Source of the DNA: an uncultured Micrococcales bacterium | Lineage (GTDB): Bacteria > Actinomycetota > Actinomycetes > S36-B12 > GCA-2699445 | Assembly: GCA_903915555.1 (NCBI GenBank) | Contig: CAIWTL010000312.1 | Span: forward strand, 1 to 5,383 | Length of the DNA: 5,383 bases | Direction of reading: 5' to 3' | Shown here: positions 1 to 5,337 of the stretch, piece by piece | Numbering within the stretch: the first letter of the stretch is position 1 | How the letters are laid out: each line of letters starts with the position of its first letter | Translations under genes and position numbers: made by a program | The notes under the pieces: generated by a model | The model's database searches: none | What the model was told of the DNA's origin: nothing | What the model saw: only the letters and a program-made list of their open reading frames with translations

Positions 1-598
1 CCCCGTCGATGACGCTGCTGACGGCCGGTCGGATCACCAGATCGGTGTCGGACCACACCGACAGCCATTCGAGCGGGTACGGGGGTTCGGGCAATGCCTT
101 CAGCACGGCGGAGTCAGGCCGCAGTTGCTGGCAGGCCGTGGGACATTCGGCGAACATGGCGCCCAGTTCGGCCGTGGCGGTTCCCGCGTGAGGACTGGCC
201 AGCGTGACCACGCGACGGAAGGCACCGGGATCGCCGGTGGCAGCGATCCGCGCGATCACCCCACCCGCGGAGAAGCCGACGACGTCCGGCGGGGGTTCCC
301 CCGCGGCGGCGGCGTCCTGCGCCTCCTGTGCCACCCGCCCGGCGTAGTCGCGCAGATCGCCGGTTCCATCGTCGATGTCCACGACCTGTGTGGCCAGACC
401 CTGCGCGTTGAGCCGCCGCGCCAGCCCGTCCACCTCCACCGTCCCTCCGCCGTACCCGGGGACGAGCAGCACGCGGCCCTGCGCCTGGGGCGCCTTGGCC
501 GTCGGAGCGGGTGGCGGCTCGGGTCGTAGCAGCAGCCAGCCCACCCCGCCCACGACAAGCACCACGGCGGCGATGATTGCGAGACGGCGGGCGGACAC
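1..598 (-). CDS. Alpha/beta-hydrolase, lipase/esterase type, membrane-anchored or secreted (C-terminus beyond window)
   Basis: The visible 199 residues read as a secreted or membrane-anchored lipase/esterase. A short basic N-terminus (SARRL) precedes a hydrophobic stretch at residues 6-24, then a Pro/Ala-rich spacer at 25-40, which fits a signal anchor or an uncleaved signal peptide. The hydrolase core follows: the oxyanion-loop motif VPGYGGG at 46-52, the nucleophile elbow GFSAGG at 108-113 with Ser110 as predicted nucleophile, SPHAGT at 135-140 (typical of lipases), and SVWSDTDLVIRP at 180-191, where Asp186 is the likely catalytic acid. The catalytic His should lie beyond the left edge. The GTG start at 598 is chosen because no in-frame ATG fits and the protein begins just before the hydrophobic segment. 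The only purine run, GGAGG, is 1 base from GTG, too close for a normal ribosome binding site, so the mRNA may be leaderless. The family call is firm; the substrate is unknown. Confidence 0.85.
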   Translation of the reverse strand, partial: MSARRLAIIAAVVLVVGGVGWLLLRPEPPPAPTAKAPQAQGRVLLVPGYGGGTVEVDGLARRLNAQGLATQVVDIDDGTGDLRDYAGRVAQEAQDAAAAGEPPPDVVGFSAGGVIARIAATGDPGAFRRVVTLASPHAGTATAELGAMFAECPTACQQLRPDSAVLKALPEPPYPLEWLSVWSDTDLVIRPAVSSVIDG

Positions 599-604
599 CC
601 CTCC

Positions 605-610
605 ACTATG
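605..610 (-). promoter_or_regulatory. Putative -10 box for a leaderless hydrolase transcript
   Basis: On the minus strand, CATAGT (4 of 6 matches to TATAAT) sits exactly 12 to 7 bases before the GTG start at 598. That is where a -10 box would lie if transcription began at the start codon itself. No good -35 is seen; the nearest candidate is TGTCAC at 630-635. This is an inference from spacing only. Confidence 0.3.
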
Positions 611-629
611 GCCGAGCCCACCCCCACCC

Positions 630-659
630 GTGACACCGGTGGCGCGGGGCGGGTAGGTT
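630..659 (+). promoter_or_regulatory. Putative promoter of the HicA-like/eRF1-like operon
   Basis: GTGACA at 630-635 and TAGGTT at 654-659 are separated by 18 bases, an acceptable -35/-10 arrangement for the housekeeping sigma factor. Transcription would begin near 666 and leave a leader of about 23 bases before the GTG at 689. The -35 overlaps the region needed by the divergent hydrolase gene, so the two may be co-regulated. Confidence 0.35.
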
Positions 660-675
660 CGCTCGAGCACCCCCC

Positions 676-683
676 AGGAAGGA
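676..683 (+). promoter_or_regulatory. Ribosome binding site fixing the GTG start at 689
   Basis: AGGAAGGA lies 5 bases before GTG at 689. The in-frame ATG further upstream at 608 has no such site, and translation from there would begin before the proposed transcription start, so the GTG is the better start. Confidence 0.75.
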
Positions 684-688
684 CCGAC

Positions 689-994
689 GTGGCCGAGACC
701 CATGACGCCGATGAACCGTTGCACCTCGACGGCCACCATCGGGACACCATCTCCCAGATCTTCCAACACCCCGTCGGCCACAACATCGAGTGGTCCAAGG
801 CCCTGTCACTGCTGAACGCGGTCGGAACGGTCGAGGAGCGCCACGACGGGCGGTTCAAGGTGCATGTGGGCAACGAGACCGAGATCTTCGACCGTCCGCA
901 CGGCAAGGATCTGACGGAACAGCAGGTGGTGGACATGCGACGGATGCTCCATAGCGCCGGACTGCAGCCCAAACCGAAGGGCAAGGAGGTCTGA
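689..994 (+). CDS. HicA-like small protein (hypothetical, 101 aa)
   Basis: This is a small soluble protein with no signal peptide or membrane segment. After a His-rich leader (residues 5-31), residues 33-91 follow the general HicA pattern: a helix IEWSKALSLLNAVG, a strand pair around ERHDGRFKVHVGNE, a segment FDRPHGKDL resembling the P-x-H-x-x-x-L stretch of HicA, and a final helix EQQVVDMRRMLHSAGL. HicA proteins have a dsRBD-like fold, and the toxic members cleave mRNA. The Gly-Ser-His active-site motif of toxic HicA is not visible here (HDGRF stands at that place), and no HicB-like antitoxin gene is adjacent. It is therefore more likely an RNA-binding relative than a toxin. The C-terminal tail is Lys-rich (PKPKGKE). 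It is the first gene of a two-gene operon with the eRF1-like gene, and the shared ribosome binding site region suggests coupled translation. Exact function unknown. Confidence 0.8.
   Translation: MAETHDADEPLHLDGHHRDTISQIFQHPVGHNIEWSKALSLLNAVGTVEERHDGRFKVHVGNETEIFDRPHGKDLTEQQVVDMRRMLHSAGLQPKPKGKEV
983..989 (+). promoter_or_regulatory. Strong ribosome binding site of the eRF1-like gene
   Basis: AAGGAGG lies 6 bases before the ATG at 996 and within the last codons of the preceding gene. Ribosomes terminating at 994 would be next to it, which favours coupled translation. Confidence 0.85.
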
Positions 995-995
995 C

Positions 996-1469
996 ATGCC
1001 GGACAGCCACATCACTGGGGCACTGGACGTCCGCGGGGCGCAGGTCGTTGCAGCAGTCGACTTCCACGAGACCACGGTGTTCCGCATCGATGCGCCCGAC
1101 GCCAAGCATCCCGAGCACATCACCCCCGAGGATCCCCGCGGGTTGGCCCACAACGTCTTCCACCACCACGGCAACCCCGACGGCACCTACGAGGCCGACA
1201 ACGACGAGTACTGGCGCACGATCGGGCATGCCCTCGCTCCTGCCTCGCAGATCCTGCTGCTGGGGAACGGCAACGGGAAGGCGAACGCCAGCCATCACCT
1301 GGTCGCGTGGCTGGAGAAGCACATGAGCGATGTGGCGGCGAAGCTCGTGGCCGACGTGCGGGCGGATCTCTCCGCGCTCACCGACGCCCAGGTCCTCCGC
1401 AAGGCCCAGACCTACTTCGGTGACGCCCCCGCGCGCGACCACGGCGACTCCCGCCGCGGCGCTCCCTGA
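996..1469 (+). CDS. eRF1-domain-2-like 'translational machinery protein' family
   Basis: The 157-residue product resembles the short bacterial proteins annotated as translational machinery or eRF1-domain proteins, which share the RNase H-like middle domain of eRF1/Dom34. It shows an opening strand pair VVAAVDFHETTVFRID (residues 17-32), a His-rich turn HNVFHHHG (52-59), and a helix DNDEYWRTIGHALAPA (68-83). A core strand and Gly-rich loop, QILLLGNGNGKANASHHL, occupies 85-102; many relatives have an ILIVGPANAK-like sequence at this place. The end helix TDAQVLRKAQTYFG is at 129-142. No GGQ tripeptide, the peptide-release motif of true release factors, is present, so it is not expected to hydrolyse peptidyl-tRNA in the canonical way. 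The last 15 residues are polar and probably disordered. It starts 1 base after the HicA-like gene stop, behind an excellent ribosome binding site. The role, possibly ribosome rescue or RNA quality control, is inferred. Confidence 0.75.
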   Translation: MPDSHITGALDVRGAQVVAAVDFHETTVFRIDAPDAKHPEHITPEDPRGLAHNVFHHHGNPDGTYEADNDEYWRTIGHALAPASQILLLGNGNGKANASHHLVAWLEKHMSDVAAKLVADVRADLSALTDAQVLRKAQTYFGDAPARDHGDSRRGAP

Positions 1470-1480
1470 GCCGGCATCCC

Positions 1481-1499
1481 ACCGACGCACGAGATCGGT
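1481..1499. other. Short hairpin between convergent genes
   Basis: ACCGA at 1481-1485 and TCGGT at 1495-1499 can form a 5-bp stem around a 9-base loop in the 40-base gap between the convergent eRF1-like and Pr6Pr genes. There is no T-run on either strand, so it is only a weak candidate for a shared terminator. Confidence 0.2.
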
Positions 1500-1509
1500 C
1501 GCACGGGCC

Positions 1510-2328
1510 TCACTCGCCTGCGGGCAGCGGTGTCGGCTTCTGTCCCCTGCTCAGCAGCCGGTCCAGTCCCAGGAATATTGTCGCGAACAGCAACCCGAGG
1601 ACGATCACCCCGACGATGTTGATGGCGACCCCGCCGTAGCCGGGAGCCGTGAGACCGGGGATCAGCGGGGACGGCGCCCCGGTCCCGTCGTAGTTGAGGT
1701 CGATGAAAGGGTACGGGTACCAGTTCTGCGGGGAACCCAATCCGGTGTTCACGCACTTGTCGCCCGGCGGTGTCGACTGGAGTGCTCCATGGATCAGCGT
1801 GTAGACCAGCCACAGGACGGGGATGAGCATCATCTTCGGCACGAGGTCCCACGTGAACCGCGGGCGCGGCCCGAAGATCAGGAAGCCCAGCAGGGTGGCC
1901 CACGGCACGATGTAGTGGAACCCGAGGTTCGTGTAGACGCCCAGCCCGCACGGGTTGGCGATCGGCGCCAGAAGGATCGCGTAGATCAGTCCGGTGATGA
2001 CGATCATCACCAGACTGGTCATCCGCAGCCAACGGAACCCCCGACCGTCGCGGGCCGGGTCGGCGAACAGGCTCCAGTTGATGATCAGGGCGAAGATGTT
2101 GGACCACACCGTGAAGTAACTGAGGGTGAAGATGATGCCGTTGAGTGCACCCCCGTTCACGGGGCTCGTGGCAGAGACGTACAGACTCAGCAGCAGGGCG
2201 GCGGTTCCCACCAGCGCGACGGCCAGATGGTAGATGCGTGCAGCCGTGACCGTGCCTGGGCTGCGCGGCATCACCGTCAGCGTCGCCGCGGAGTCGCCGG
2301 TGGACGTGGGGGCAGCAGGAGCGCTCAT
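1510..2328 (-). CDS. Pr6Pr family membrane protein
   Basis: This is an integral membrane protein of 272 residues. Six hydrophobic helices can be read at about 33-52, 63-83, 103-122, 137-153, 165-181 and 234-254. Recognisable Pr6Pr features are YFTVWSNIF at 71-79, HYIVPWATLLGFLIFGPR at 138-155 and WYPYPFIDLNYDG at 203-215. The family is widespread in actinobacteria and related in general form to FAR-17a/AIG1-like six-helix proteins; its biochemical role is not established. The start is uncertain: ATG at 2328 gives the N-terminus MSAPAAP, while in-frame ATGs at 2337 and 2415 add 3 or 29 residues. None has a convincing ribosome binding site. The extra residues of the longest form look non-coding in character, so 2328 is preferred. 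Two cysteines (Cys127, Cys192) fall in predicted loops and could form an extracytoplasmic disulfide. The gene is a single unit, convergent with the operon to its left. Confidence 0.88.
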   Translation of the reverse strand: MSAPAAPTSTGDSAATLTVMPRSPGTVTAARIYHLAVALVGTAALLLSLYVSATSPVNGGALNGIIFTLSYFTVWSNIFALIINWSLFADPARDGRGFRWLRMTSLVMIVITGLIYAILLAPIANPCGLGVYTNLGFHYIVPWATLLGFLIFGPRPRFTWDLVPKMMLIPVLWLVYTLIHGALQSTPPGDKCVNTGLGSPQNWYPYPFIDLNYDGTGAPSPLIPGLTAPGYGGVAINIVGVIVLGLLFATIFLGLDRLLSRGQKPTPLPAGE

Positions 2329-2444
2329 GGTCTGCATAGTGGCGTGCCACGAGCTCGGATGCGCTGTGAATGTCCCGATCCGCCGGGGAAGATGGCACGG
2401 GCGGTCCCTCGACATCGGGCAGGCATCCGATCGGTGATGCGGCT

Positions 2445-2462
2445 CCCCCTATACTCAGGGGG
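2445..2462. repeat. Perfect inverted repeat around the tRNA -10 box
   Basis: CCCCCT at 2445-2450 and AGGGGG at 2457-2462 form a perfect 6-bp inverted repeat with a 6-base loop. The -10 hexamer TATACT of the tRNA promoter (2450-2455) starts in the left arm and fills most of the loop. Confidence 0.6.
2450..2455 (+). promoter_or_regulatory. -10 box of the tRNA-Thr promoter
   Basis: TATACT is a 5-of-6 match to the consensus -10. It would start transcription near 2462, about 17 bases before the tRNA 5' end. The expected -35 position (about 2427-2432) holds CCGATC, a poor match, so the promoter may depend on the flanking inverted repeat or an activator. Confidence 0.55.
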
Positions 2463-2478
2463 GCCGCGCAGCGGTCAC

Positions 2479-2554
2479 GCCGCCTTAGCTCAGTCGGTAG
2501 AGCGATTCACTCGTAATGAATAGGTCGTCGGTTCGATTCCGACAGGCGGCTCCA
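2479..2554 (+). tRNA. tRNA-Thr (anticodon CGU, decodes ACG)
   Basis: All cloverleaf parts can be paired. The acceptor stem is GCCGCCT (2479-2485) with AGGCGGC (2544-2550). The D stem is GCTC (2488-2491) with GAGC (2500-2503). The anticodon stem is ATTCA (2505-2509) with TGAAT (2517-2521), enclosing the seven-base loop CTCGTAA with anticodon CGT at 2512-2514. The variable loop AGGTC is at 2522-2526. The T stem is GTCGG (2527-2531) with CCGAC (2539-2543) around TTCGATT. The discriminator base is T at 2551, and CCA at 2552-2554 is encoded. There is no intron. This isoacceptor reads the ACG codon, which should be common in so GC-rich a genome. It stands alone rather than in a tRNA cluster. Confidence 0.97.
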
Positions 2555-2607
2555 CGGAACCGTTGCCGGGTCCAGCCAGGAGAAGGCGGAGTCGGCCCAG
2601 ACCGCAG

Positions 2608-2646
2608 CCTCGGGGCGCCATCTCGGGTTCGGTGGCGCACCCCAGG
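2608..2646. other. Long GC-rich hairpin downstream of tRNA-Thr
   Basis: GGGGCGCCA (2612-2620) pairs with TGGCG (2633-2637) plus CCCC (2640-2643), leaving a 2-base bulge and a 12-base loop. CCT (2608-2610) with AGG (2644-2646) extends the stem past a single bulged base. It lies 54 bases after the tRNA and before the promoter of the next gene. It could end the tRNA transcript, although no T-run follows. Confidence 0.4.
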
Positions 2647-2686
2647 TCCGAACGGACTAACTCTGTGCAGTTCAAGGAACACCGAG

Positions 2687-2695
2687 TGTTATATT
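2687..2695 (+). promoter_or_regulatory. Extended -10 promoter of the Het-C-like gene
   Basis: TATATT at 2690-2695 is preceded by TG and one spacer base (2687-2689), the extended -10 arrangement, which can work without a good -35. None is seen at the proper distance. Transcription would start near 2702, giving a leader of about 24 bases that contains the ribosome binding site. The surrounding bases are clearly more AT-rich than the rest of the window. Confidence 0.55.
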
Positions 2696-2712
2696 CATCC
2701 GGCCTCTAGTGC

Positions 2713-2718
2713 GAGGGG
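2713..2718 (+). promoter_or_regulatory. Ribosome binding site fixing the ATG at 2726
   Basis: GAGGGG (2713-2718, continuing as GAGGGGAAG) is 7 bases before ATG 2726. The reading frame is open further upstream into the tRNA, but only this start gives a signal peptide directly after the start and follows the promoter. Confidence 0.7.
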
Positions 2719-2725
2719 AAGCAGT

Positions 2726-4711
2726 ATGCGCATCGGTCGAGTCATCGCGGCAGTCGTGGCGGCAGCGGTCCCGTTCACCCTCATGGCGGTGCCGGGACAG
2801 GCATTCATGACGTGGGATCCTCCCGGTAACGCGGAGCACGAGCGGATCACCCGCATGGCGATCGCCTGCAACTCCGCCTTCGTGCGCCAGACGACATTGC
2901 CCGCCGGAGTCACCTGGCAGGACCTCTGCCTGCAGTCGCGGCCCCCGGGGGACGGTGCTCCCAACGGCACCAACACAGGCGAGAACTTCCGATTGAGCCA
3001 GGAGGAACGCTCCCTCCGCATGCTGGCCGGAGCCAAGTCCTACCTCGGCGGTGTCGGTGCCCCTGACTCCATCAAGGGCGCGCTCTTCTCCAAGGACGGG
3101 GCCCACTGCGACAACGCCGATGCCTGGCTGGTCGATGCCCCCTGGCCCGGCGGGTACCCGCGGTCCTTGAACGACCGCAACCAGGGGCTCCGCGACTGCC
3201 TGAGCAACCTCCAGCGGTACGTGGGCACCGCCGTCGACAAGGCCGGATCCCTTGTCACTGCCGACGGGATGGTCAGCACGGCGAACACGGATCTGACCCG
3301 TGACTGCTACGTCGAGTACGACCCGGTCTACAGCGGGGATGACGAACCGAACGCGAAGTGCGCCTCCCTCATCGCCTTCGGCCGAGCACTGCACATCGTG
3401 GAGGACTTCTTCTCGCACTCCAATTGGGTCGACGTCAATCCCACGACGCCCGGGGCGTCCCAGCCACCCGGGCTCTTCACCCCGCCCACCGTGCTCCCGG
3501 AGGCCCTCGGCTACCCGCGCTCAGCGGAGCAGATCGACGCGTTCATCGACGGCACCGAGGTCATCACGGGGGCCTACCCCTCCGACAGCAATGTCTCCCG
3601 GATCTATCACGACTACGGCCTGACCAAGGACGCCGGAGTCGGCAAGATCGACTGGACCGATGCACTGATCCCCGCCGGGAAGGCCGGGAAGACCGGGCGC
3701 GGCACCGTCGCCGTCGGCGATGGGACGGACAACTTCCAGCGAGCGGTGACCGGGGCCACCCACGCCGCCGCCAGGTTGTGGGTCGACTTCTACAGCGCCA
3801 TCATCACCCGATACGGAGACGACCGGGGGACCAGGATCTGGCGGGCGCTCCGCGAGACGACCCCGTGGACCCGTTGTCATCAGTTCGGTGAGGCCTCCGG
3901 TGCGATCAGGCCACCCAACGGCGAGCAGAAGGCCGCCCGGACGGTCACCGTCAACATCGTCAACCGCACAGGGGGAACGCTGGGCTGTGACACCGCCCGA
4001 CTCGACGGCGGCGAGTGGTCGTCGCTTCCTCCCGACTCGATCGGGCCTGGTCAGTCCGGCCGCTTCAAGACGCTCAGCAACGGATTCGCGACGGGTACCT
4101 ACGGCGCAGTCGAGGTGGGCGGCGTCCGGATCGAGTTCACCAACCCCTATGCGGGGTCGAACACCTTCCGCTGCCTCACGGCACAGTTCGACTGCCGACT
4201 GGTCGGCGGTAAGGGATTCGACCCGGTGGTGACAGTCACGCTGACCAGCAAGGCAACTGCGAGCGGGGCTGAAGCTGCCCGGACGTCCGGCCGAGATCGG
4301 CTGGTGACGACGAAGAAGCCCGGTCGCGCGCCGGAACGGCCGGCTACGACGTTCGCCGACCGCCAGGGGTCCGACTTAAACCCACGGATCAGCCGGCCGG
4401 AGCGGCGCCTCCTCGACGAAGAGGTGGGAACGGTCGGCCAGTGCGGCGGCCGGGGCGAGGCCATCGAGTTGGCTGTCGACGACATCCACTGCGACCAAGC
4501 GCTCCGACTCCTCAAGGATCGGACCCTGGCCGGGTACGAGGACTTCTGCCCACCGGGATGGCAGCACCAGCACAATCCCCCGGCGAACCTGGACGGCCCC
4601 GACGACGGTGCCACCATCTGCGTGGATCAGACCAACACGAAGGACGGCCGCGACGCCTTCGCCAGGGCTTTCCTCTACCACATGGCACACACCCACGGCG
4701 ACGCACACTGA
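2726..4711 (+). CDS. Secreted multidomain protein: Het-C-like phospholipase C-fold domain, aegerolysin-like domain, Cys-containing C-terminal module
   Basis: The 661-residue product begins with a classic signal peptide: basic MRIGR, a hydrophobic core at 6-22, and a likely cleavage after GQA (residue 26). Residues 28-385 resemble bacterial Het-C proteins, which are related in fold to zinc-dependent phospholipase C. They show NAEHERIT (His38), AHCDNADAW (His127, Asp129, Asp132) and ALHIVEDFFSHSNW (221-234) with the HxxxD pattern His223/Asp227 followed by His231, plus His346; these are candidate metal ligands. Residues 404-508 look like an aegerolysin-type beta-sandwich: VNRTGGTL, GGEWSSLPPDSIGPG, NGFATGTYGAVEV and FTNPYAGSNTF in the usual order. 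A charged, Pro-containing linker (509-569) leads to a module at 570-635 with Cys573, HCDQA, CPPGW and ICV, a pattern seen at the ends of secreted actinobacterial proteins. Fourteen cysteines in the mature part fit export and disulfides. It is transcribed alone. The likely role is a membrane-targeted hydrolase or toxin; enzymatic activity and target are unproven. Confidence 0.82.
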   Translation: MRIGRVIAAVVAAAVPFTLMAVPGQAFMTWDPPGNAEHERITRMAIACNSAFVRQTTLPAGVTWQDLCLQSRPPGDGAPNGTNTGENFRLSQEERSLRMLAGAKSYLGGVGAPDSIKGALFSKDGAHCDNADAWLVDAPWPGGYPRSLNDRNQGLRDCLSNLQRYVGTAVDKAGSLVTADGMVSTANTDLTRDCYVEYDPVYSGDDEPNAKCASLIAFGRALHIVEDFFSHSNWVDVNPTTPGASQPPGLFTPPTVLPEALGYPRSAEQIDAFIDGTEVITGAYPSDSNVSRIYHDYGLTKDAGVGKIDWTDALIPAGKAGKTGRGTVAVGDGTDNFQRAVTGATHAAARLWVDFYSAIITRYGDDRGTRIWRALRETTPWTRCHQFGEASGAIRPPNGEQKAARTVTVNIVNRTGGTLGCDTARLDGGEWSSLPPDSIGPGQSGRFKTLSNGFATGTYGAVEVGGVRIEFTNPYAGSNTFRCLTAQFDCRLVGGKGFDPVVTVTLTSKATASGAEAARTSGRDRLVTTKKPGRAPERPATTFADRQGSDLNPRISRPERRLLDEEVGTVGQCGGRGEAIELAVDDIHCDQALRLLKDRTLAGYEDFCPPGWQHQHNPPANLDGPDDGATICVDQTNTKDGRDAFARAFLYHMAHTHGDAH

Positions 4712-4769
4712 GCGGTCACGTCAGCGAAGGACATGGTGACGGCGTGACCCGCGCCCACCACCATGGACA

Positions 4770-4789
4770 CGGCGTCGACGCACACGCCG
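4770..4789. terminator. Possible bidirectional terminator hairpin between convergent genes
   Basis: CGGCGT (4770-4775) and ACGCCG (4784-4789) form a perfect 6-bp stem with an 8-base loop in the 136-base gap between the Het-C-like and DUF805 genes. No T-run follows on either strand, so intrinsic termination would be of the weak, GC-only kind seen in actinobacteria. Nothing else is recognisable in this gap. Confidence 0.3.
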
Positions 4790-4847
4790 AACACCCGCTT
4801 CCAGCAGGAGGTGTTCCGCCGCACCGGACCGTCGGCCCGCGGCGTCC

Positions 4848-5264
4848 TCAGGCGACCGGCGGCGGCCCGTAGGAGTTGTCGCCCGGGTCACTGGGCTTGA
4901 TGTAGAAGCCGAAGACGAGGATCAGGGTGCCCAGGAAGCACAGGACGTTGAGCAGCTGAAGCCACCACCACCAGCCGGAGTGGTCCGTGTCGTGAAGGCG
5001 ACGGACCGAGACCGAGATGGTGGGCAGGAACAGGACCACTCCGGTCAGCGCACTGACCCAGCCGAACCTGTCGTAGACGACTGCGTAGCCGCCCACATCC
5101 CCCGGATCGTAGACGCGGAGACCGAACAGGGAGTCGAGTATTGACGCGGCGATGCCGACGATGATGGTGAACAGGATCCAGTACCAGAACTCGCTGCGCG
5201 AGGCACGGCCCTGCCACACCACGTACTTGCCGAAGCCGGAGGAGATTGCCTGACCAAAACCCAT
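4848..5264 (-). CDS. DUF805 domain-containing membrane protein
   Basis: The 138-residue protein matches the DUF805 family in length and layout. Near the N-terminus is WQGRASRSEFWYW (residues 17-29), the family hallmark, leading into the first membrane helix at about 26-44. A second helix spans roughly 68-85 and is followed by VRRLHDTDHSGWWWW (87-101), the second hallmark, with RRLHD and a Trp-rich entry into the third helix at about 97-119. The C-terminal PSDPGDNSYGPPP is the usual cytoplasmic-tail motif. The family is widespread in bacteria with no agreed function. The start is firm: AAGGAG (5271-5276 on the minus strand) lies 6 bases before the ATG at 5264. The gene is convergent with the Het-C-like gene. 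No -10/-35 pair convinces in the 107 or so bases upstream. Confidence 0.93.
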   Translation of the reverse strand: MGFGQAISSGFGKYVVWQGRASRSEFWYWILFTIIVGIAASILDSLFGLRVYDPGDVGGYAVVYDRFGWVSALTGVVLFLPTISVSVRRLHDTDHSGWWWWLQLLNVLCFLGTLILVFGFYIKPSDPGDNSYGPPPVA

Positions 5265-5319
5265 GAGTGGCTCCTTGTCGATCGAGTCGTCGGACTCCAG
5301 CGTGGCAGAACGGGCGCTC

Positions 5320-5337
5320 AGGCGGGGGAACCCGCCT
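5320..5337. other. Perfect hairpin with GGAA loop upstream of the DUF805 gene
   Basis: AGGCGGG (5320-5326) and CCCGCCT (5331-5337) pair perfectly over 7 bp. The 4-base loop is GGAA on the plus strand, which fits the GNRA tetraloop rule. It lies 55 bases upstream of the DUF805 start. It may be the terminator of a gene beyond the window, although no T-run follows on either strand. Confidence 0.45.

Noticed and set aside
256..984. A 242-codon minus-strand open frame across the hydrolase start and the HicA-like gene
   Set aside because: It runs antisense to the HicA-like gene, uses a different frame from the well-supported hydrolase, and reads as Arg/Pro/Ser/Trp-rich low-complexity sequence.
996..1469. 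A true peptide release factor
   Set aside because: There is no GGQ motif, and the length matches only a single eRF1-middle-domain-like unit.
1412..2398. A 328-codon minus-strand open frame overlapping the Pr6Pr gene in another frame
   Set aside because: The translation is rich in Arg, His, Pro and Gly, has no membrane segments and no ribosome binding site. The Pr6Pr frame has clear helices and family motifs.
1330..2523. A 397-codon open frame on the plus strand
   Set aside because: It lies opposite the Pr6Pr gene and overlaps the eRF1-like gene and the tRNA. Its translation is rich in Arg, Pro, Gln and Asp with no recognisable motif, the usual shadow of a GC-rich membrane-protein gene.
2532..2554. 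Attachment site (integration) at the tRNA-Thr 3' end
   Set aside because: I found no second copy of the tRNA 3' end in the window and no integrase gene. Nothing supports an integrated element here.
2516..2725. N-terminal extension of the exported protein starting inside the tRNA
   Set aside because: It would start within the tRNA anticodon stem and cross a promoter. The signal peptide and ribosome binding site place the true start at 2726.
2672..3418. A 248-codon minus-strand open frame
   Set aside because: It is antisense to the signal peptide and Het-C-like motifs of the exported protein, and no family features are visible.
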